64,000 bases of DNA from Trichosphaerium sp. ATCC 40318 (GCA_038496445.1 JALMLS010000322.1:682001-746000); one strand, 5' to 3'; positions 1 to 11,676 are shown, counted from the stretch's first letter. Numbers and translations are program-made. The notes: generated by a model from the letters alone, not told the origin.

Positions 1-453
1 TTGTTTAAGACAACATTTCGGTTTTTCTGGGTGCTTGTAGAACCTTTCTATGACTATGCTTTTGAGAATTACCCAACGTTATCTTATATCGCACTTGCTG
101 TAATGTCGGTTCCATTAATGCCGATACTACTTCCTTACTGGATGTCTTTTGTACTATTTTTTGCTTGTGTTTATGCATCACAGTATGTAGTTCACGGACT
201 TGTTCTATATCACGTGCGTACTAACTTACCCACTAAAAAGAAGGAAACTTCGTGCTGTCCTTTTGTATACTGACTTCTTTTTCATTAGATGTGGTATCAA
301 ATCGGTCAAGTATTGTATATGTTTAGAGATGCACGTAATATGCTTCGCATGGTACTTGATTCAACACAGATTCTTTATTCAGGTGGAGCAAGAATCGCAA
401 AAGATTTAAGAAATAAGAAGGCTGCTAAACATAAAAAAGAAAAGAAGCAATAA
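1..453 (+). CDS. Multi-pass membrane protein, 5' end cut by window
   Basis: The reading frame is open from base 1, so the true start lies outside the window. The visible part has three strongly hydrophobic stretches (around residues 25-45, 43-62 and near the splice) and ends in a lysine-rich tail, KKEKKQ, that would face the cytosol and resembles dilysine-type ER retrieval tails. One intron separates the exons. I prefer 214-288 (donor GTGCGT, with TACTAAC just inside), which leaves about 125 residues. A shorter choice, 265-288, would be only 24 nt. The second exon begins MWYQIGQVLYMF. I do not recognise the family; an organelle or ER membrane protein is inferred from hydrophobicity only. Confidence 0.5.
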
Positions 454-517
454 AATTGCAACATGTTTTTTGTAAGTGCAAAATTTTTATTCAACTATTT
501 ACAATATTCCTTTCTGT

Positions 518-846
518 TTAACCCATGCCGCAAAAATTGCAGGGTGCTCGTACCCAAACTTCTTCATCAAGGAACAACTTTATTGATTTATCTATTCCAA
601 ACTCCCTGTGGTTTAATGTTTCAGGATCAATATCAACACAAGTAACCCAACGACCCTAAAGATAAATGTGAGAAAATTTGAAGAAAAAAGGAACTGGCAG
701 GTATCTTCTCTTTCGTAATCTACCTTCTGAATAATCTCTATACAAGATCCTTTTGCTAGTTTATCAATAGAAGGTGGAATAAGTGATTTCAAGATGTGTT
801 CAAGGTCATCTGTGAACTTTAAATGAACACGTTGTTCGAAATCCAT
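518..846 (-). CDS. Small two-exon protein, unknown
   Basis: Starts at an ATG at 846 (MDFEQRVHLKFTDDL). A 68-nt intron at 656-723 (donor GTAGAT, acceptor TTTAG, phase 0) joins an exon that reads GRWVTCVDIDPETLN and ends CNFCGMG, stop at 518; about 87 residues. The two exons keep frame and have protein-like composition, but I recognise no family. It converges on the membrane-protein gene that ends at 453. The CxxC near the C-terminus could bind metal, but only one pair is visible. A chance ORF remains possible. Confidence 0.35.
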
Positions 847-2106
847 TCCACTACTGCTCTTTCGGTGACCTCAAGTGAATGTTTTATAATACTCTATTTT
901 TAAACACTCAGTTAATACTTCAACACAAGAGGACGTATAAAAACAATAGCACGTGCAGTATTAATATTAAGTCTCGGCAACCGGTCAGCAATGAGTAAGT
1001 CTGTAGTTTTATGTTTAACCAATACCCTTTGCCTAACATGGTCTATTAATGGCGCCTATTCTAATCTCTAGCTATCGTTCTAACCCCATTAATATTTTGT
1101 AATTGTATCCATCCATTTCATGGTACATAGTAAGCTCAACGTTTAACAACTCGTCATTGAAGAGAACCAATATGTCTGAAACAACAACCTTCAAATGAAA
1201 CGTTACTCAGAGTACATTGATTGACTCTACAACGTACACACTGTCTCATAAATCCTTCTTTAACATGCTCCCATGTTTGATAGAACATATCATCATGAGC
1301 GTTTCGTTCAGAAATAGTATCAATGTCGAAAAGTTTCTTGAACTTTTGGTGCATCTCAAAGCTGTAAATTGAAATGTTCACTTTCTTTGAATTGGACAAA
1401 GCGCAGTTAACCTTCAACAAAATCTATTAATATAGGCCTAAACAACTATATTATAATATCTTACATCGTACCAAGACTTGTAATACGACTTAAACGCATC
1501 AGAAACGTAAAACGAGTTTTTTATCTTTTTTTTCCAAAAATAATCGCTTGTACGTATTCTATTCTTGATTATATACGACGTCATACCTTTGTACATTAAC
1601 GAAAAAACATTTCGAACGTTTTTACTTGAAACAATTACAGGACGGTTAAATCTTATCGCATTCGCTTAAACTACGTACCTAATACGCCTACAGATACAAT
1701 AGACGCTTCAAGGAGTATATGCTCGAATAATTCATTAGGAAGCTTTGCAAACACGCCACCATCACCGCGAGTTGGTTGTTTTCTATGACTAGCTCTGTTT
1801 CCCATTTTGCATTAGTAGATATGACACTTATTGATTTCAACAAGGTTCAAACTTAAACTCCTCGAGCCGTCTGTCCACTCAATGCCTTCTGATAATACCA
1901 CTTTTGTCCTCAACAGTGTCACGTGTAATGACAAATCATGTACTGTAATACATTATTGTTATGCTAACCTACATGCTGTTTATCTAAAATATGCATGTGT
2001 TCATTAGAAGTAAACTAGAATTCGATCATTGAACACTTTTTTTTATAAATACAAGAAAATTGAAAGCTATTTGCAGCATTTTCTTGCAATTGCTTTTGTT
2101 GTATGT
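847..2106. other. Intergenic, no convincing gene
   Basis: AT-rich sequence with many stops. A minus-strand ORF at 1154-1420 (88 codons, with a cysteine-rich end CVRCRVNQC) has no recognisable family and no clear neighbouring exon, so I do not call it. Nothing else coding is visible on either strand. Confidence 0.5.
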
Positions 2107-2811
2107 TCAGTTTTGCCTGACAAAATTGCGCTTGCTCCACAATACACCATTAGATCTCCAGACCTTGCACTCTCCTTCTAACCTGCCATTGACATAATTG
2201 AGCTGCTCAGATAATTGGCCACTCTCATACCACTTCTTGGACTCTCCTTCTTTTTTATCATTGATATAGTATGACAATCTTTCTAATTTGCCACTCTCAT
2301 ACCACTCTTTGCACTCTCCTTCACATTTTCCACTGACATAGTTGCACTCTTCTCTCAGTTGTCCGTTGTCATAGAACCACTTGTACTTTCCTTCTTCCAC
2401 CCATTGACAAAAGCTGACTGCTCCTTCACCTGGCCATTGTCATACCAATTCTTACATTCTCCATGTTGCTTACCATGTGACCAATTTTTATGGCAAGTCT
2501 AAAATAAAATCAGAAAGATTCTAAAAAGTTAAGTCTTTACAGAAAAGAATAACAACCTGATGAATGAAACAGACAATAAGGTAACTAAAGCTAATCGTAC
2601 TACTTGGTTGTTGGATACTCTTCTTTTTTGCCATAAGCCATGCTTTTTCATCTCACCATCAAACCTTGTCATCAATGCAGTGTTTCGAAAGAAGTGGCCA
2701 AGTTAAATACACTGATGAATCAATGTCTATGATACAAAGTTGTAATTCAATTGGAAGGTTTAAAAGGCCGCAACACACTGTTCGCGTAAATTCGCTATAT
2801 GTTTTCTTCAT
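2107..2811 (-). pseudogene. Broken F-box-like/YwqK (MORN-type) repeat gene
   Basis: A decayed paralogue of the intact genes at 7633-8244 and 55930-56772. From an ATG at 2811 it encodes the shared N-terminal module (LLNLPIELQL, then YLTWPLLSKH). It then loses 2 bp near 2680 relative to the 7.6-kb copy, so the TRFDGEMKKHGLWQKRRV segment lies in another frame. The second exon carries about five YwqK-type repeats (WYDNGQ, FVNG, EGE, WYESGQ) with another frame break near 2400, where FVNG and VEEGKYKW lie in different frames. Stop at 2107. The nucleotide match to the 7.6-kb copy around 2615-2720 is very high, so the duplication is recent. A sequencing error could explain one break but hardly both. 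Confidence 0.85.
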
Positions 2812-3094
2812 TTTTAATTTAAGAAGTGGTAGTACACTGGAAACAGTTCTCGGTACCGGTATAAAGCTTAATAAGTAGACTAGCTTTGATGGAAAGTCAC
2901 TTTATTTGAGTGCAACTTAGCGTACTAGTTAAGTCAACAAACATGATGGACAATGGATAGCGCCTTTATTGGTGATATCTTAAACGTAGCTGATAATTCA
3001 CTTTGTTGCTTACAGATTGAAATTGGCCTCACGGATTTGTGCAAGTTAACTCAAAGCAACGTGGTTATGAAGGATGTTTGTGTTTATTACTGCA

Positions 3095-4648
3095 TTAATG
3101 CCAATTCATTACTCTTTCGATGACAGGATACAACTTTCTGTACATTTTGCGTTGACCAAATGTCTGATAGCAAACAACATAAGCCAAAGGCAAACAGGTA
3201 AAACAAGTAAAGCTGATTTTTTTATGTGAAGTTGTATGCATGTGAGTATAAAACGTACATTAGGATGACGATGACAACCATAATCATAGTGTTCAAGCAT
3301 GTTCTGCATATCAACATAGTGAATATTAGCTGTTGAGGAACTTACGACATTTTGAATATATTGACAGCTAACACCGCTGGTCATTGGACCACAAACAACA
3401 AATATTTGCGTTTCAGGTTGATTCTTTGATACAATGAAATTAATAAACTCGTGATAGCCTAGCAGAATATGACGAGTGAGCGAAAAAAACAATCTGAAAA
3501 GGTACCTGATTCAAAGGCTTCTTGTGGTGGATGAGGTCGCGTACTGAAGTCGTTGGTACCCAAATTGATTACAATGGCATGTGGTTGATACTTTACAAAG
3601 TTCCAATCATCTACAGGCACATTGGCAATGGTACGAGGGTACTTCTTAGGAAAAGGCTCAATCGATGTAGGGTTAGGATCTCCGAAATTCCTTTTTCGTA
3701 GTGAGCACATACTGTAAATGTACGCTGTTCTTAATGTACCTTACTACGCCCTTACCAGACCAACATTCTTGGTAAATATCTGCGTTGAATTTGTCGGCAA
3801 TATACTGTGCATAACCCCTTGTGCAAAAGTAAGCAAACAACGAAGAAAAACCATCAAACCCAGTGAAAAAAGGCCCAATACACCAAATTGTATTATAGCG
3901 ATTAGTTTCCTGGAGTTGCTTACCTTGTAGCATCTTCTGTGTCTACTGTAAAGCCACCTAAAAGAACACTTTAGAAACCAATAGACAAAACGTTTTCAAG
4001 TACAAGGATCCGTTCCAAGTACGCCATATGAGCACGTGATTGAGTCTCCAATAAACTCTATACGTCTTGACTTTCGCATGCGTGGCATATCAAGTATTAC
4101 TGTATCTTGAAGCTTCTGGAATCCTGTAGCAAAGGAGTGTCACCAAATTAAACTAAAATCATGCATAGATTGGCAATACATACCTAAAAACTCTGCAATG
4201 CCAAATGATGCTTCGCTACGCTTTGCAATAACAATTGTATGTGTTCCCCACTCGACTGGTGGGATGCCGTATGTAATTACTGATGGTCTTGTTTTGATTA
4301 CAAATTGGAATCTCTAAGATATGGTAAGGTATTCATGTTGATCAACTTTCAAAGTACCCCATCCACATAGACATTGTACCAGTTTCCATGATCCTTCAAT
4401 AAAACCCTAAACAGGATCATGAGTAACACCAGAATAGTAACTATAACGTACATGACCGTAGACCCTACAAATTGAGCATGTATTTTAACATTAGACCAAT
4501 CAAATTGTACAGATCCTTCTGATGTTGATTTGACGCGTCCAGTGTAGCTAATACCAGGATGCTGAGCATTATAGTCTATCGTATAGGTAGCCGAAGCTAG
4601 CACACAGAGTGATAGTAGTGCCAAGGCAAGCAAGAAGTGTGACACCAT
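3095..4648 (-). CDS. Secreted SGNH esterase, carbohydrate esterase family 2-like
   Basis: Signal peptide MVSHFLLALALLSLCVLASA, then an N-terminal jelly-roll-like region, then an SGNH hydrolase domain. Block I is FIGDSITCSYG with the catalytic Ser. Next comes a family-typical stretch ADIYQECWSGKG, block III INLGTND, and block V DYGCHRHPN with the catalytic His. This order and wording match CE2 acetyl-xylan/glucomannan esterases, which remove acetyl groups from plant polysaccharides. At least seven introns. Secure ones are 4407-4451, one starting GTATGT within EFLG, and 3712-3739, which is only 28 nt yet required to keep frame across the conserved domain. Ends PVIERVMNWH. Probably secreted for polysaccharide feeding; substrate inferred. 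Confidence 0.88.
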
Positions 4649-6407
4649 CTTTGCTTTTTTTGTTAAACTGCCTACTTAAAACAGACGTATATGATTAGCA
4701 AACCCTCACTATTGTCCACTAAGGAGTTTTCAGTCAGCCAAGCCATCTGCAGTAATACATTGAGATAGACGGTTACTACTACCCTAGATCAGTATGCAAA
4801 CCCATACAGCGTGACTTTCTAATTTAGAAAGTATGATTGTGACTCACACAATTTTGTTACTAGCGCTAGGCTAGCGCCTATATACGCTAAAGTCTGGAGT
4901 TCTCACAGTCACACCCAAAAACAACTTGTCTAACATACCAAGTCACAAACAAAAGGTGCACGTGGTTTTGGGTTTGTTTTTTATCACGCATAAATTAAAC
5001 AAAATCACGTGGTTAAGTGTACCCCGTTTTGATCTACCCACGTTTTTTGAAATTTTTGATTGGTTTTAATTCGTCACGTGACAGACTTTCTGGCGCTCTT
5101 CTCAGACTAGATCACATTTCAAAACGGTTGATAGCACGTTTACCCAATAGCTGTCAACAGTACTTAAAATAAGTTACGTAAACGAGTCACCCACAGTGTG
5201 ACACTCTTGTGAAATCTCAGAACTATTGTCCACAGTGACCAGAAACCATCAAGATTTGAGTACAAGTTTCCACTGACCGCAATAGTAAGTTTGATGTATG
5301 ATTGATCGGTGGCTTAGTTTCTTATGAATCTTTTTGTGCCTCATTTGCGCCTCATTTGCGATCTTTTTTAGATGAACTCCTTGTTGTGTCTACTATTTTT
5401 CTACCGGCAAGGTAGGAAGCACGGCAAGCGGTTAAATTATGAGAATGATACTTTGGTGAAAAAGGCCTATGTGCGCTGTTTATTCAGTGCGCACAGAACT
5501 TTGCTCATATTTTAGGGTTTAGCTTTTACTCCCTTATCATCAACATAAATACATTGCTTTATTTGCCCATTTTCATACACCTCGACCATACCGTTTTTTT
5601 ATCTTTCTTACACCAACACTGGCGGAGTTTCTCGCCTTTCTTGGTCCATCTTGTAATCACCAGTAAAAGAGCGGATTGTGGACAGTAGTGTATATGTAAA
5701 CGAGTGACTAGTGATTGCGTATCTAAAACAAAATCCTAGGCAAAAGCTATCAACAGCTCGGCTAACAAAACAGCAATGGCACGTGATTTCAGAGATTCGC
5801 TTCTAAAAAAAGCACCTTGAGAGATCATAACGTGGATAAGGGCCAAAATATGTTGATTGCCTGTGTAGATCTCACGGCGATGAAATGAGCCGTAGTGCGT
5901 GGATCGTGTTGGTTGTCTACAACGAAGACAAATGAAATAGAACAAAATACCTGGTAAATTTTTTTACAATGTGGTTCACTATTGGACCTGACTGTACGAT
6001 TTCTGGTAACTGTTTCATAAGTTCTCTCAATTTTTAGTTGCACAAATGAATTGCAACATCAAATACCTTGTCAAAGCTGTCAACAGTACCATCATGTCAT
6101 AAAACTTGCCCGATGTTTCAATAGCGAACACATTTTTTGTAAAATAACCAAACCTGCTAAGAAAGTACTTGACAATAAAGCATAAGCTTTCGTCTGATTA
6201 TAAGCACTATAAAAGGGACCTAGCGATAGTGTGATAAATTCCAATCTAAAGAACCTGCTAAGTTTCAAGACAATAGCAAAGCTGAATGAATCGTTCCAAG
6301 TCTACCAACAAATTCTGCATTTACTGAATGGAAGTGTACTTATCAACAAAGTTGGATATATTTTGTGTATAAACAGTGCGGCTGCAGTGGTTTAAACAAT
6401 CACTTTA
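4649..6407. other. Intergenic, with possible protein relic at 5512-5655
   Basis: No intact gene. On the minus strand, 5512-5600 reads GMVEVYENGQIKQCIYVDD and ends at a stop. Just upstream, in another frame across a run of seven A, is RWTKKGEKLRQCWCKKD. Together they look like a frameshifted repeat protein fragment. Overlapping minus ORFs at 5736-6043 show no family. The 4800-5300 part holds several CACGTG palindromes and the imperfect palindrome GCGCTAGGCTAGCGC, probably regulatory for the esterase. Confidence 0.4.
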
Positions 6408-7266
6408 CTACAACACAGTGCATAACAGCTTTTTGGGGTTAGGTGGTATTGGATGTAGGAGTACATCAATCCTACGAATTTCTCTTACAAGTTCATAAAA
6501 CTGTTCATCAACATTGACACGTGTTTTGGCAGATGCTTCTAAAAATAAACATCCGTTCTTTTGCGCCAGTTCCCTTCCTTCTTTTGTGGTTACTTGTCTG
6601 TCTTCTTCTAAGTCTACTTTATTTCCCACAAGTACAATCGGAACTTTTCTTCTTAACCTTAACCTGCATACAAATACTTAGGGTACTTTTTTAATAGTCA
6701 ACAAACTAAACTTGCTTCTAAAACTGGTCGCATAAAATCTCATGAAACATAGTTTAACATTGAGGAACACACTGCAGAAAACGAGAAAAGCAAAGGACCT
6801 TGAGAGCAAAGTCTAGACATGACGCTTTTGCGGTTACCTGTAAATAGTGTCAAAAAAGTATGACATCTCTTCAAAAGATGGTCTGTCAGTTATGCTGTAT
6901 ATTAAAATAAAGCCGTGACCATTTCTAATGTACTACAACCTGTTAGATTGGTGCAGCCCTGTAAACGCTATTTAATTACCATGTCACCTATTGTGGAGAA
7001 GGGGTCAGGTGCCGCTGTATCAAGAATATCAAGATTGGCAGTATTCTCGTCTACAGTGACTTGCTTACGATACCTTAGCGCGTGAGTGAGAGTTTAAAAT
7101 ACTTTTAAACTTTTTTCACACTTTTATCGTTAACGTTCATGTGTACGTACTGGTCTTCTATGGTTGGGTCATAATCTTCTAAAAATTGCTTCTGAATGAA
7201 TTGTGTTGTTGTTGCTGATTTTCCAACGCCTCCACAGCCCAATACGACAATTTTATATTCACTCAT
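6408..7266 (-). CDS. Ras-family small GTPase with altered switch II
   Basis: About 186 residues from three introns and four exons. P-loop GCGGVGKS (residues 10-17), switch I YDPTIED, NKVD and EASAK guanine-binding motifs, and a C-terminal CAAX box CTVL (Leu at the end favours geranylgeranylation). Overall order and length match Ras/Rap. The odd part is switch II: the usual DTAGQEE is DTAAPD here, so Gly60 is Ala and the catalytic Gln61 is Pro. In known Ras proteins these positions are needed for GTP hydrolysis and the activating conformational change, so this protein probably cycles abnormally or uses another hydrolysis route. The exon junctions flanking this motif are well supported, so it is not a splice artefact. 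Confidence 0.9.
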
Positions 7267-7632
7267 TTCAGTTTCGACTTGTGGTGTTTTGTAGACTTTT
7301 TAGCTCTGAAAAGCATCTTTTTATTTTGTTTGTTTCGCTGAAATCTATTTTAATGACATCACATATTAGTGAACAGGACACTAACTTTGCACTCAGACTT
7401 TGGTCATTACTATCAAAAAACTGGGGCATCAACACTCACTGTGTGAAGTTTACATCAGTGTTGATAATAATTGTATGCACATTACTCATGAGCCATGTTG
7501 TTTCACTTTGCCGTAGTAAACTATAAATAACTGCATAAACGTAGTAAAAAAACTGTTATGAGCCATGGTTTCACATAAACATAAATACCACTGTAAAATG
7601 ATTAATTTCTTTGTACTCATTTGAAAAAAATA
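7267..7632. other. Intergenic
   Basis: Upstream region of the Ras gene and downstream region of the YwqK gene. The plus ORF at 7203-7526 is mainly the shadow of the Ras first exon and promoter. Nothing coding seen. Confidence 0.5.
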
Positions 7633-8244
7633 CTAGTAATTAACCTCATGCTGCAATATACCATTGACGTAATTTCTCTGGTTAATTAATTTACCACCAT
7701 CACGCCATTGCTTGTACTCTCCGTCAAATTTACCATTCACATAGTTGTACTGCTCATACAATTGGCCATTGTTATGCCAACACTTATACTCTCCTTCTTG
7801 TTTACCATTCACATAATTATACTGACCATGCAATTGGCCGTTCTTATACCAACGTTTGTACTCTCCTCCTAGTTTATCATTGACATAATTGCATTGAAAT
7901 TGTAGTATGCCAGAAAAATACCAACGTTTACACTCTCCATGTTTCTTACCATGTGACCAGTACTGTTGGTGAGTCTAAACATAGAAAAATCAAAAAGCGA
8001 CTGGGCATAAAAAAAGCCTTACCAGTCGGTTGTATACTCTTCTTTTTTGCCATAAGCCATGCTTTTTCATCTCACCATCAAACCTTGTTGTCAATGCAGT
8101 GTGTTTCGAAAGAAGTGGCCAAATTAAATACACTGATTTGTCTAAATCGATAATATCAAGCTGAATCTCGACTGGAAGGCGTAATAGATGGCAATGAATA
8201 GATTCTATGCAAAATCTTGTAACGTTTCTTGCTACGTGCTCCAT
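7633..8244 (-). CDS. F-box-like protein with YwqK/MORN-type repeats
   Basis: Start chosen at the ATG at 8244 (MEHVARN) because the region after it aligns with the paralogue at 55930; the frame is open further upstream without similarity. The N-terminal module LLRLPVEIQLDIIDLD ... WPLLSKHTALTTRFD is F-box-like. After a short intron (donor GTAAGG, phase 0) come about five 23-residue repeats of the form YWSHGKKHGE, WYKNGQLHGQYNYVNGK, DGEYKQW. Such repeats are related to MORN/YwqK modules also common in Marseillevirus-type giant viruses and in bacteria. Likely a substrate-recognition adaptor for an SCF-type ubiquitin ligase; target unknown. About 190 residues, fewer repeats than the 55.9-kb copy. 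Confidence 0.8.
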
Positions 8245-8974
8245 TTTATAATTGTAAATTAAGAAACCAGGTTGAAAACATTTCAGAGAAAACTGTGTTC
8301 TGAGAAATCCTGTTTTTCTTTGACGGCCAAATGTAGCCTCGTATCGCATCTTTCAACCACGAACCTGAGCGTTGTAATAATACACTCTTGTGTTGTAGTG
8401 ACTTGAACCCAATGTTATCACTAAGCAATACAAATAGTTTTCAAGCGAGGAGAAATATTTTTTTTGGTTGTAGATATCTTCTGCCTCGATTTGGGACCTT
8501 ACAATATGTTTGGTTCAATATCTTGTACAACAATAAGTGCAACTGAACCTACATAGGTCTATGCTTTTACTACGTCCATGTCAAAGTGCTGGGAGTTAAA
8601 GGTTTAAAAAATGTCAAGTGGCATTCATTTTGGATACAAATATGTAAACTTCTTTGAAAGGATGACTTGTTGCACTTATCCCAAATCACTATTGCATATG
8701 AAAAACAGGTAGCAGTAGTTAAAACATCATTTGCCTATGGGTGGAATAGAATATTGTAACAAACTATAAGCTCATTGTGAGAATAAAACACGCTCGAAAA
8801 TGTGATATTCCGGGTTAACTCCGGCAGGAGCAATGCCGTTGTTTAGTTGGATAGATAACACACCTTTTTGGGAATGTGTCATCATGTAACTCCGTACGTA
8901 TGTGGTTAATCAAGAAAGAACTACAGATAAGCTTTACAAACACTTTTATTTGTTCTTTTTGACATTTCTTAGCT
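8245..8974. other. Intergenic
   Basis: Upstream of the YwqK gene. The frame 8245-8349 is open but lacks similarity to paralogues, so I treat it as 5' untranslated. No other gene seen. Confidence 0.45.
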
Positions 8975-9421
8975 TTAAAAGTACGTTATAGCATCATCTT
9001 CACTCTTACTGTCTTCAATATCTTTAAGCGTAGTAGTCTTGTCAAAGTTGCAATAGATACGTGCGTGTATGTACTCCGATTCTCCAATTTTGATCTTTTT
9101 CGTTGGTTATTGTGTGAGGTGATCAGAAAGATGAATAAATAGTACCTTTATGAAGTAGTTGGTTCCGGCAACTACTTGAGAGCAAAAGTTGATCGGTTCA
9201 TACGTTGTTAGTGTTTTGTCTAGTTTTTTCTCTATATCTGCCTTCACAGCGTTTGCGGCTATAGTTTAATTGATAAATACGCGTTTGTTTGATAATTTAG
9301 GTTAAGAACCTTCAATTGCGGCGTCATGCATTTCTTTCTCCTCGCCTAGGCCACCTGCTTTGCTCACATTGGTTTCTGGTTTACTCTCGTTGCTTTCTTG
9401 CTTGCTACCGAAGCTTCCCAT
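8975..9421 (-). CDS. Stefin-type cystatin (cysteine protease inhibitor)
   Basis: About 114 residues in three exons. The inhibitor signature QVVAGTNYFIK is exact for family 1 cystatins. A glycine in the N-terminal trunk (GGLG) matches the residue that enters the protease cleft. The C-terminus DDAITYF matches the DELTYF end of cystatin B/stefins. A central alpha-helix (AIEAANAVKADIEKKL) precedes the signature, as expected. No signal peptide from the ATG at 9421, so it should act in the cytosol against papain-like proteases and lysosomal cathepsin leakage. Both introns (donors GTTCTT and GTACTA) are needed for the match. The frame stays open upstream of 9421, so an extra 5' exon is not excluded. 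Confidence 0.9.
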
Positions 9422-9440
9422 TTCGTATTTTTTGTAAACT

Positions 9441-9804
9441 TTATCGAAACCGGAAATCAAATTCGACTTGTCTTTACAATATGTGTACGTAAAACAACAA
9501 ACCAGTAACCGATATAAGATACTTTCCACAAGGAAAGAGAGCTCAGTTGCCAACATTAGTAGTTCAGTGAACAAGTTTCGAATTTGACTATTTGGCTTTA
9601 CCTGAGTTGGGTTTTTCATGTCGACATCCAGATGATTTTTAACCTCTTCGCAGCATTTAATTGCATAGCAGAGCAAGGGTGACTCTATACGTAAGAGGCA
9701 TTGTGAGAGCAAGGAACAAAATTATCATTTACTTTTTCTGCCCTGTATAAGGTGTCAAAGAACCTTGCATCTTCATTCGTTAGTGTGGGAGTAATGGTGT
9801 GCAT
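9441..9804 (-). CDS. Possible small spliced gene or 5' exons of the cystatin gene
   Basis: From an ATG at 9804 (MHTITPTLTNEDARFFDTLY) the frame can be spliced to SPLLCYAIKCCEEVKNHLD and then to a stop at 9441, only about 20 bp before the cystatin start. Splice sites are plausible but the last junction is a guess. Alternatively these are leader exons of the cystatin gene. No family recognised. Confidence 0.3.
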
Positions 9805-10085
9805 TACAACCACCTACAAATGTGCTTGTTGATGTTTAGTTGAAAACTACAGAACTTTTTGTTAACTCCAACTTTGTCAGTAAATGCCAAGCATGGAAAG
9901 GCGCTTGTTATTTAGTGGCTATAGCCAAGAGTCAGTACTCTAGAACCTCAAGAGTAACATCTTACAAAAGTCTTTCTGACTTACAATCCGTGGCCGTGTG
10001 CTAACACGTTTTCTCAAATTGGCGAATGCAGTTAAGTTTGTAATTAAGTAGGTGTAGTTATAAACCGCACGTGGCTCTCAACAAC

Positions 10086-11445
10086 ATGCACGCGCACAGT
10101 TTATTTGTTTTCATACTATGTAGTGTTGTGGCTACAATGGGTAAATATAGAGCTTGTTTATGATTACTTGACCGTTAATAGCTGTCAAAACTAGTACCGA
10201 GACAGCTGATACAATTTTATTCATACTGGAAGGTCAAAGAACACCTAGGTGCTCTGAGATCCTTGATAAGGTTATTCCTTCGAGCGCTTCACTTTACATT
10301 CGCTTCGATAACGTCAGAATAACAGGGGATGCTGAAGTATGTATTTTTTTTGCTTCGTTTATGATCATCATTTCGTTTGTTTACCCAACACAATTTCGGG
10401 TAAAACAAAGAATAAAAAAAATGCCAACTAACTTTCACTACCCCAAGATTATAGACATAGATTTTAATATACACACAGCGTTTGCAAACGCTTTTAATAG
10501 TAGAGGATTTATTTTCAATATTGTACGAGAACCAGATCCGGCACCAAGGGTTTGTACTACACCAAGCAACATTACGTATCAAAACTGGAACTACACAGAC
10601 CTAGGTAGAGAGAATAAGGAACTTACCCTTCTCATTAACTCTGTAGGCTTAGATCATAGAGAATCATCAAGCCAATTCAGCAGTTTAAACAATTGGAACA
10701 TTCCTAACTCATTACTTGAAGGTGTTATTGGTCAACGTTGTATGTCACTTTTCGTAGCTTATTGTTGTTTTTGGAATGGAAAAGTACTTTTCTCGCTTTT
10801 TTCCTAATTTGAGACTTTTTACAGCGTGGCAAGACCTCCGTAGTTCTATTGTTGTGATTTTACAGCCTGCTTATAAAGACGTAAACCCTTTCAGTGCGTA
10901 CTGGGACGTCAATGTGCGCCAAAGAACACAAAATTCCACTGTTTCCATTGATCGTCAATAGAAACCTCCATACTTTGATATAGAATGGAAAGAATCTTCA
11001 TCGCCCACATCTTCAGGAGGATCTGCGTTTGGGGTATACATTGTACCAATAAGCATTGTTGTTGTAATCGTTTTCGTGATACTGGTGATATGGTTTCTAA
11101 AGTACGCTGTACGTTCATTCACTACTGTTTTCTTTTTTATTTATATCACAACCTTCTAGGTATGCTGTACAAGTTCAAAAAGTTCATCAACAACTACCAC
11201 GCACACTACAGTTTCTCCACAACTAAATACAACACCAATGTATCAACCACAACCTCAACAACCAGTTGCTTATGGTACACCAATGCAGCAACCATATGCA
11301 ACACCACAACCATATAGCACTCAAAATGAGTATCCTCAACCAGGTATGTCACGTGACGTATCCTGTGCTAGCTTATAAATATTCTACTTATTGTTTTCTC
11401 ATAGTGGAGGAAAGTCCGTACGCTGAAGACTCTCCATACCAGTAA
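10086..11445 (+). CDS. Type I membrane protein with Pro/Gln/Tyr-rich tail
   Basis: Signal peptide (MHAHSLFVFILCSVVATM), an extracellular domain of about 200 residues with several possible N-glycosylation sites (SNITY, NWNYT), one transmembrane helix (IVPISIVVVIVFVILVIW), then a cytosolic tail rich in P, Q, T and Y (MYQPQPQQPVAYG, MQQPYATPQPY) ending EDSPYQ. Six exons; donors include GTAAAT, GTATGT, GTGTTA, GTGCGC, GTACGT and GTATGT. Reading through 10961 without the GTGCGC intron gives an in-frame stop, so that intron matters. The architecture suggests a surface receptor or adhesion protein whose repetitive tail recruits cytosolic partners, but I recognise no domain. It is divergent from the cystatin region, with about 280 bp between. 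Confidence 0.7.
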
Positions 11446-11676
11446 ATAACAGGCCTCGCAAGTTATAGATTCTTATTTTGTATCGAAAGAATTTATAGCA
11501 CAGACACAATAAACTCACTTGGGTATTTAATTATACATGTTGTATGAATAGTAACTAAGTCGTTCATGTTGGTTAAATGGTGTTTTATGATTGAGAGCAA
11601 CAGAAATCACTCGAGATCTTTTTTATTATTCTGTTTTTTTTTTTTTTTCACTTCAAGTGTACTTTGTTTCTTTTCC

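Noticed and set aside
8245-8349. 35-residue N-terminal extension of the 7.6-kb YwqK protein
   Set aside because: No similarity to either paralogue, whose similarity begins just after the internal ATG at 8244.
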